This document shows positions 60,065 to 64,000 of a DNA stretch of 64,000 nucleotides, in pieces. A model generated the notes under the pieces. It ran no database searches, was not told where the DNA came from, and saw only the letters and a program-made list of their open reading frames with translations. Position 1 is the first letter of the stretch; the number at the start of each line of letters is the position of its first letter. The stretch lies in contig NZ_CANLYL010000006.1 of assembly GCF_947495275.1 (NCBI RefSeq), positions 203,800-267,799 on the forward strand, written 5' to 3'. Source of the stretch: an uncultured Roseobacter sp. (GTDB taxonomy: Bacteria > Pseudomonadota > Alphaproteobacteria > Rhodobacterales > Rhodobacteraceae). Made by a program: the position numbers and the translations under genes.

Positions 60065-60724
60065 ATGCTGAAGTTTCTGACGGGGGGGCTGTTCACTTTG
60101 TTCATGGCGGGCGCGGTGCTTGCCACGCCTCTTGAGGGTGAAGCGACCTATGACATGTTGTTCCGCAATGGAACCCTTGACCAGATCGACCGCGGCGCTC
60201 AACTCGTCTACGCGCGAAAGGTAACAAACTCCCTGAAACCCGAAGCCGCTGACCGGGATACCGGAGATATTGCGTTGAGTTTTCGCGGCGAGAAATCTGA
60301 AATGGCGCTGTTGGAGTTCCGGCAGGACGGGAAATACCGCAAACTCGGGACCTTTCCGGCAAGTGTCGGAAACCCGATGATCATGTATTTCTACGAAACC
60401 ATTGTGCGCGATATGGCAGAAGCCGCTGGGGGGTCGCCGTTCTATATTCGCAATCGGGTCAAGGAAGCGTTGATCCAGGAATCGGATGTTGTTGTGGGCG
60501 AGGCTATGGTCAATGGTCGCATGGTGGCCACGCAGACCGTGCGTCTTTACCCGTTTGATGGTGATCCCAATATCGACCGCATGAAGGGCTTTGGTGATCT
60601 GGAACTTCGCGTCACCATGTCCGATGAGGTGCCGGGTTGGTATATGAGCCTGATCGCTGAAGCGTCCGGCGGCGAGGTTTATCGCTCAGAGCTGCGGTTT
60701 GATCGGTTGGACGCGCCGCAATGA
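60065..60724 (+). CDS. unknown periplasmic protein of the PQQ cluster
   Basis: A 219-residue protein with a signal peptide (LKFLTGGLFTLFMAGAVLA, cleavage before TPLEGE). The mature part begins GEATYDMLFRNGTLDQI and ends EVYRSELRFDRLD; it is rich in charged residues and predicted beta strands. It has a GGAGGA site before the ATG and overlaps the next gene by four bases. I know no characterised family, though similar proteins accompany PQQ alcohol dehydrogenase clusters in Rhodobacterales. A role in enzyme maturation or electron transfer is inferred only from location. Confidence 0.75.
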   Translation: MLKFLTGGLFTLFMAGAVLATPLEGEATYDMLFRNGTLDQIDRGAQLVYARKVTNSLKPEAADRDTGDIALSFRGEKSEMALLEFRQDGKYRKLGTFPASVGNPMIMYFYETIVRDMAEAAGGSPFYIRNRVKEALIQESDVVVGEAMVNGRMVATQTVRLYPFDGDPNIDRMKGFGDLELRVTMSDEVPGWYMSLIAEASGGEVYRSELRFDRLDAPQ

Positions 60725-61074
60725 GGTGGGGCGTCAGACAGCTTGTTTTGGCTGTGGTTTTCTCGGGCATGGCGCAGGCGCAATCTGTTTCGGAAAAACT
60801 CAACGACTATCCAACGGCGGCACGCGCCGACTATGTCTTTGCCTGTATGGTGACAAATGGCCAAACGCGCGAGATGCTCGACCGTTGCGCCTGCTCCATT
60901 GATGAAATAGCCGCGATACTGCCTTACGAGCAATATCTTGAGGCCGAAACGGTGCTCTCTATGCGTCGGGTTGGTGGCGAACGCATGGCATTCTTCCAAA
61001 GCGCCGCGATGGCAGAGAATCTGGTCGCAGATTTACGGCGTGCCCAAGCGGAGGCAGAAATCGTCTGTTTTTGA
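60721..61074 (+). CDS. small exported protein of the PQQ cluster
   Basis: A 117-residue protein with a signal peptide (RQLVLAVVFSGMAQAQ). The mature part is helical and contains three cysteines, in YVFACMVTNGQTREMLDRCACSIDEI and at the C-terminal IVCF. The C-x(n)-CAC arrangement may be a disulfide-bonded or metal site. It is translationally coupled to the upstream gene. Its function is not known; in alcohol-oxidation clusters of related bacteria a protein of this kind is repeatedly found. Confidence 0.75.
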   Translation: MRWGVRQLVLAVVFSGMAQAQSVSEKLNDYPTAARADYVFACMVTNGQTREMLDRCACSIDEIAAILPYEQYLEAETVLSMRRVGGERMAFFQSAAMAENLVADLRRAQAEAEIVCF

Positions 61075-61095
61075 TCCCTTGCGAACAGAATTGAC

Positions 61096-61117
61096 CGCAG
61101 GGTCCCCGCTCCCTGCG
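61096..61117. terminator. hairpin between convergent genes
   Basis: CGCAGGG (61096-61102) and CCCTGCG (61111-61117) pair perfectly around an eight-base loop in the 69-base gap between convergent genes. There is no T-run on either strand, so its efficiency is uncertain. Confidence 0.4.
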
Positions 61118-61143
61118 ATCAATGCGACCAGCCAGTGGGCGCC

Positions 61144-61953
61144 CTAGCTGCTGGCCGCTTTTGGCAATACGTTTTCCCAACTGTTGCCTTCGGTGTCAGT
61201 GGCTTTCACCGTCAGTGCCGTAGATCCATTGTCGTTATAGGAAAACCGGAAGACCGGGTTTTCAGAGATCGAGATGCCGCCGTCCATGGTGAACAGCAGA
61301 TCATCTCCCTGCCAGACCTCCAGATGGTCGATGAAATGCGCCGGAATGAATAGCTGGGTAATCTGATCACGTTGCAGACCCGAATAATTCGGATGGCGCA
61401 CCATAATCTGTGCCTCGCGGCGTGGGGTCGATACCAGGGCGCCGGATTCGAAACTGCGCAGTTTCATCTGCCCCATGGAATTGAGAGCCACAGCCGGGTC
61501 TTTTGTTGCAGGCGCAGAGCAACCTCCCGAAGCCTTCACATAGCGGCCGGTCATTTTCAGACCGTCAGGGGTTTCGGCAATAACGCGGACGTTGGAGTAT
61601 TGATTGACCCTGACGCGCAATTCGAAATCCAGCGCGCCCATGCCTTCGGCAAAGGCAAAGACCGCCGCAACAGGCGCGGGGTTTTCATCAACCACAACCG
61701 TTGCAGCCGTGATCCGTGTCTCCGGGTCCGCTTGCGTCAGCACAATGGGGACAGTCGCAGCATCATGCGCTCTGTAAGGGGCGTCAATTTCGAGAACACC
61801 ATCCGCAGAGGCCAAGGCCGCATCGCCAACGACATCGCCTCGCAGATCTTCCCACGTGATGCTGTCAGTAAGTGGGTTTTTGACCGTTTCACCGGCCCAG
61901 CCGGGGCCGCACGCCAAAGCTATAAAGGCGGCTGTGACCAACAGTTTTGACAT
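61144..61953 (-). CDS. quinoprotein-associated SoxYZ-like carrier
   Basis: A 269-residue periplasmic fusion of SoxY-like and SoxZ-like domains. The signal peptide (KLLVTAAFIALACGPGWAG) precedes the SoxY-like part with the carrier-type cysteine Cys145 in ASGGCSAPA, then the SoxZ-like part (ALNSMGQMKLRSFESGALVSTPRREAQIMVRHPNYSGLQRD). In sulfur oxidation the SoxYZ complex carries the substrate on a cysteine; here a fused homolog accompanies PQQ dehydrogenases in a conserved but poorly understood relay. The ATG at 61953 follows GAAGGAG. It is divergent from the metallo-hydrolase of the same system. Confidence 0.88.
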   Translation of the reverse strand: MSKLLVTAAFIALACGPGWAGETVKNPLTDSITWEDLRGDVVGDAALASADGVLEIDAPYRAHDAATVPIVLTQADPETRITAATVVVDENPAPVAAVFAFAEGMGALDFELRVRVNQYSNVRVIAETPDGLKMTGRYVKASGGCSAPATKDPAVALNSMGQMKLRSFESGALVSTPRREAQIMVRHPNYSGLQRDQITQLFIPAHFIDHLEVWQGDDLLFTMDGGISISENPVFRFSYNDNGSTALTVKATDTEGNSWENVLPKAASS

Positions 61954-62079
61954 TATGCGCGCTCCTTCAGCAGCGAAATCGCGTCTCAGTATCACAAATT
62001 GAGCTAAAAAAACATACCGACCAAAGGCGGCTTTGGTTCGCTCCCAAAGATGTGAAACGATCCGCCGCGGAGGTATTGG

Positions 62080-63123
62080 ATGTTCGAAGCGGTCATAGCC
62101 CTATGCGTCGCCCTCACGGATGGACCCTGCAGGGACCACCTGCTGCCGGGATATGAGGCGCAGGACCTCGCATCTTGCGAGGCTGCCTTGATTACCAAGC
62201 CGCCTGATCTTTCAGCAGAGGCTCCGCTTGTAGCAAAAGGGGCCGCCCGATGTCAGCAGACGGGTGACGCGTTGAGTTTCAGTGAGGTTGCGGATGGTGT
62301 GTTTGTACACGTTGGCGCCATTGAGGAGCCTGACAAAAGCAATCGAGGCGATACATCAAATCTTGGATTCGTGATCGGGGAAAGCAGTGTTGCGGTCATT
62401 GATACCGGCACTGCGCGCTGGATGGGGGAGGCGGTTTGGCGGGCGATCCGGCAACGTACGAACCTGCCCGTCAGCCATGTCATTTTGACCCATGTTCATC
62501 CTGATCACGTGTTGGGAACCGCAGCCTTTTCGACCACGGAAGCGCAGGTGATCGGGCATGCTAATTTGTCCCGCGCGCTGGCGGACCGTGCGAGCAACTA
62601 TATCGAAAGCCTTGATCGTCTGATAGGGACGGCTGATTTCCTCGGCACCCGTGCGGTGGCCGTAGATACGGTGGTCGAGGATGATATGATGGTTGATCTG
62701 GGCGGGCGGACACTGCGATTGCAGGCTTGGCCCACGGCGCATACGGGCACCGATATCACCATATTCGACGTGGCAACGGGCACGCTTTTTGCTGGTGATC
62801 TGGTTTTTGACCGGCATACCCCGGCGCTGGACGGCAGTTTGCGTGGCTGGCGAGCTGTGATGGCAGAGCTGCAAGCGTTTAAGCTTAATCTCATTGTGCC
62901 CGGGCACGGGGGCCCGACCCTGCGCTGGCCCGAGGGCGCCGCTGCCATGACGCGATACCTGGGCGTGCTCGAAGCGGACACACGCGAAGCAATAGATACA
63001 GGCATGAGATTGGGTGCTGCCGTGGAAACGATCGCGCAGAGCGAGGCCGACCGCTGGCAGCTTTTTGACGCCTATAATCCGCGCAACGCCACCGTGGCGT
63101 TCACCGAGCTGGAGTGGGAGTGA
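62080..63123 (+). CDS. quinoprotein relay system zinc metallo-hydrolase
   Basis: A 347-residue protein. The metallo-beta-lactamase fold begins near residue 70 and contains the zinc signature THVHPDHVLG, with AHTGTD and VPGHGGP downstream. The first 70 residues are a distinct domain with three cysteines (GPCRDHLLPG, DLASCEAAL, ARCQQTGD). This matches the SoxH-related hydrolases that co-occur with PQQ dehydrogenases and SoxYZ-like carriers. GGAGG precedes the ATG by six bases. The likely partner is the SoxYZ-like carrier encoded divergently. Its substrate is not known. Confidence 0.88.
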   Translation: MFEAVIALCVALTDGPCRDHLLPGYEAQDLASCEAALITKPPDLSAEAPLVAKGAARCQQTGDALSFSEVADGVFVHVGAIEEPDKSNRGDTSNLGFVIGESSVAVIDTGTARWMGEAVWRAIRQRTNLPVSHVILTHVHPDHVLGTAAFSTTEAQVIGHANLSRALADRASNYIESLDRLIGTADFLGTRAVAVDTVVEDDMMVDLGGRTLRLQAWPTAHTGTDITIFDVATGTLFAGDLVFDRHTPALDGSLRGWRAVMAELQAFKLNLIVPGHGGPTLRWPEGAAAMTRYLGVLEADTREAIDTGMRLGAAVETIAQSEADRWQLFDAYNPRNATVAFTELEWE

Positions 63124-63130
63124 TGGGATC

Positions 63131-63748
63131 TCAGCCCTGGTCCTGAACCAGCTGCTGCAGGAGCTGTGCGATGCTGAAAAGGCGCCGCTCGATGATCACG
63201 GGTGTTTCGCACAGATATTGGATCGAGCGCTGTCGATCCGTGTAGATCACTTGATCCCAATCTATCTGTTCTTCAAGGGCGTCCACCTTGTCAAAATCGG
63301 GGGCCTCTTTGTCCATCTGGGCCGACATCTCGATCCGCGCGCCTTCGATCTGTTCGGCCAGGGCGATTTGGCTCAGCGAGAAATCACCGATCCCATTGAT
63401 GATTCGGGAGCGTCGCTTGTTGAGACCTTCGAAGACATTTGCAAATATCTGCCCAAGGATATCCGCGTTGCCACCGTGACGTCCCGCGAAATCCTCGACT
63501 TGTGGGCGCAAGTCATCAAGGGAGACTCTGCGCAAGGACAGCGCCCCTGATAAATCGGCCATTTCCTGTGCAAGGTCTTCGTCTTCCGGGATCGCGGCTG
63601 GATCAATAGGAAGCGCCCACATCAGACCAAGCGACAGGTTTTCAACCTTCCGCTGAATGCAGGGCCAGGTCGGATCTGCGAAATCTGCGGCCTGTACAGG
63701 GAGGGTGGCCCCAACGAGCACATATGCCAGAGCAATGGATCTGAACAT
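63131..63748 (-). CDS. unknown exported protein of the PQQ cluster
   Basis: A 205-residue protein with a signal peptide (SIALAYVLVGATLPVQAAD). The mature part starts FADPTWPCIQRKVENLSLGLMWALPI and is highly helical, with a central stretch likely to form a coiled coil (SQIALAEQIEGARIEMSAQMDKE) and two cysteines (WPCIQ, YLCETP). It ends seven bases from the convergent metallo-hydrolase gene. Similar proteins sit beside class III alcohol dehydrogenase and xoxF-type genes in Rhodobacterales. The function is unknown. Confidence 0.72.
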   Translation of the reverse strand: MFRSIALAYVLVGATLPVQAADFADPTWPCIQRKVENLSLGLMWALPIDPAAIPEDEDLAQEMADLSGALSLRRVSLDDLRPQVEDFAGRHGGNADILGQIFANVFEGLNKRRSRIINGIGDFSLSQIALAEQIEGARIEMSAQMDKEAPDFDKVDALEEQIDWDQVIYTDRQRSIQYLCETPVIIERRLFSIAQLLQQLVQDQG

Positions 63749-63810
63749 CGCGGTCCTTTCCGATGTATCGCAAGGTACTATGTCCGACCTTTGCCCAGCT
63801 GTCCATCTGA

Positions 63811-63881
63811 CCCAATACCCACCATTGTCTTAGTTGTTTTGGCCCCTCTGCGGCGCTCATACTCTGGCGGGAATATGAGCG
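63811..63881. promoter_or_regulatory. candidate regulatory region of class III alcohol dehydrogenase
   Basis: CCCAATACCCA at 63811-63821 contains the octamer AATACCCA also found, inverted, before the MoxR operon. Further down, CGCTCATA (63854-63861) and TATGAGCG (63874-63881) form a perfect inverted repeat with a 12-base spacer, 36 bases before the start codon. Either may bind the response regulator of this cluster. Confidence 0.45.
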
Positions 63882-63917
63882 TGTGAAAACGCCAAAAAAA
63901 GATGAGGGATCATTTTG

Positions 63918-64000
63918 ATGCTGAGGACGCGAGCTGCGGTTGCGGTTGCTGCTGGGAAGCCATTGGAGGTTATGGAGGTTAACCTTGAGGGGCCTCGTGC
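63918..64000 (+). CDS. class III alcohol dehydrogenase (S-(hydroxymethyl)glutathione dehydrogenase), 5' end
   Basis: Only the first 27 codons lie in the window: RTRAAVAVAAGKPLEVMEVN followed by LEGPRA, the very conserved N-terminus of the glutathione-dependent formaldehyde dehydrogenase family. The full enzyme has about 370-375 residues and oxidises the adduct of formaldehyde and glutathione in the cytoplasm. GATGAGGGAT precedes the ATG. Its presence right after the quinoprotein relay genes shows the region handles formaldehyde made by a periplasmic alcohol dehydrogenase. Confidence 0.85.
   Translation, partial: MLRTRAAVAVAAGKPLEVMEVNLEGPR

Noticed and set aside
1..64000. Intact insertion sequences, CRISPR arrays, tRNA or rRNA genes
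   Set aside because: No transposase with motifs, no regularly spaced repeats, and no cloverleaf or rRNA-like sequence was found on reading both strands.

Overview
This window most likely comes from a marine alphaproteobacterium of the Roseobacter group (Rhodobacterales). The signs are the moderately high GC content, tightly overlapping ATGA/GTGA operons, many transporters of the TRAP, NMT1-type and oligopeptide types, an acs-adk-symporter block, and a C1/PQQ accessory cluster beside a glutathione-dependent formaldehyde dehydrogenase. A complete repABC module at 44.7-48.4 kb, with perfect RepB-type partition palindromes, indicates that the DNA is part of a large plasmid or chromid. No rRNA, tRNA, CRISPR array or intact insertion sequence was seen.

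Layout. (1) 0.5-2.2 kb: a small lipoprotein, an L,D-transpeptidase and a J-domain protein. (2) 2.8-12.0 kb: one nine-gene operon with a GntR regulator, an oligopeptide-type ABC importer, a short-chain dehydrogenase, an HpPgdA-like deacetylase and a gamma-glutamyltransferase-family enzyme; the substrate is unknown. (3) 12.5-21.1 kb: acetyl-CoA synthetase, adenylate kinase, a two-subunit Na+/solute symporter, a cNMP/CBS/DUF294 signalling protein, a small membrane protein and a membrane-tethered DnaQ-type exonuclease. This reads as acetate uptake and activation with AMP recycling. (4) 21.9-25.5 kb: an ArsR-controlled operon and a LysR/globin divergent pair. (5) 25.8-42.2 kb: two organic-acid catabolic islands. 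The first has an NMT1-type ABC importer, an Ldh_2 dehydrogenase, a FAH-family hydrolase and a GntR regulator. The second has a FAH hydrolase, a GntR regulator, a large FAD/Fe-S dehydrogenase, a class V aminotransferase, a TRAP importer, a crotonase-fold protein lacking both catalytic glutamates, and a CaiB-type CoA transferase. Two matching ACCAAT-N6-ATTGG elements suggest one regulator ties both FAH genes together. (6) 42.4-48.5 kb: decayed fic and DUF1403-like remnants, a tyrosine recombinase with symmetric sites upstream, and repCBA with three partition-site palindromes, a candidate antisense ctRNA and a DnaA box. (7) 48.8-64 kb: an unknown secreted protein, then a MoxR/DUF58/double-vWA/TPR/BatD chaperone operon, a response regulator-FIST-hybrid kinase signalling set, small periplasmic proteins, a SoxYZ-like carrier, a quinoprotein-associated metallo-hydrolase, and the first 27 codons of a class III alcohol dehydrogenase at the right edge.

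Together, region 7 looks like the maturation, sensing and formaldehyde-disposal support of a PQQ alcohol dehydrogenase (XoxF/Mxa type) whose catalytic subunit should lie just beyond the window. Start codons were chosen by hand from ribosome-binding sites, operon overlaps and family N-termini. All family assignments are by reading the protein sequence, without database searches.
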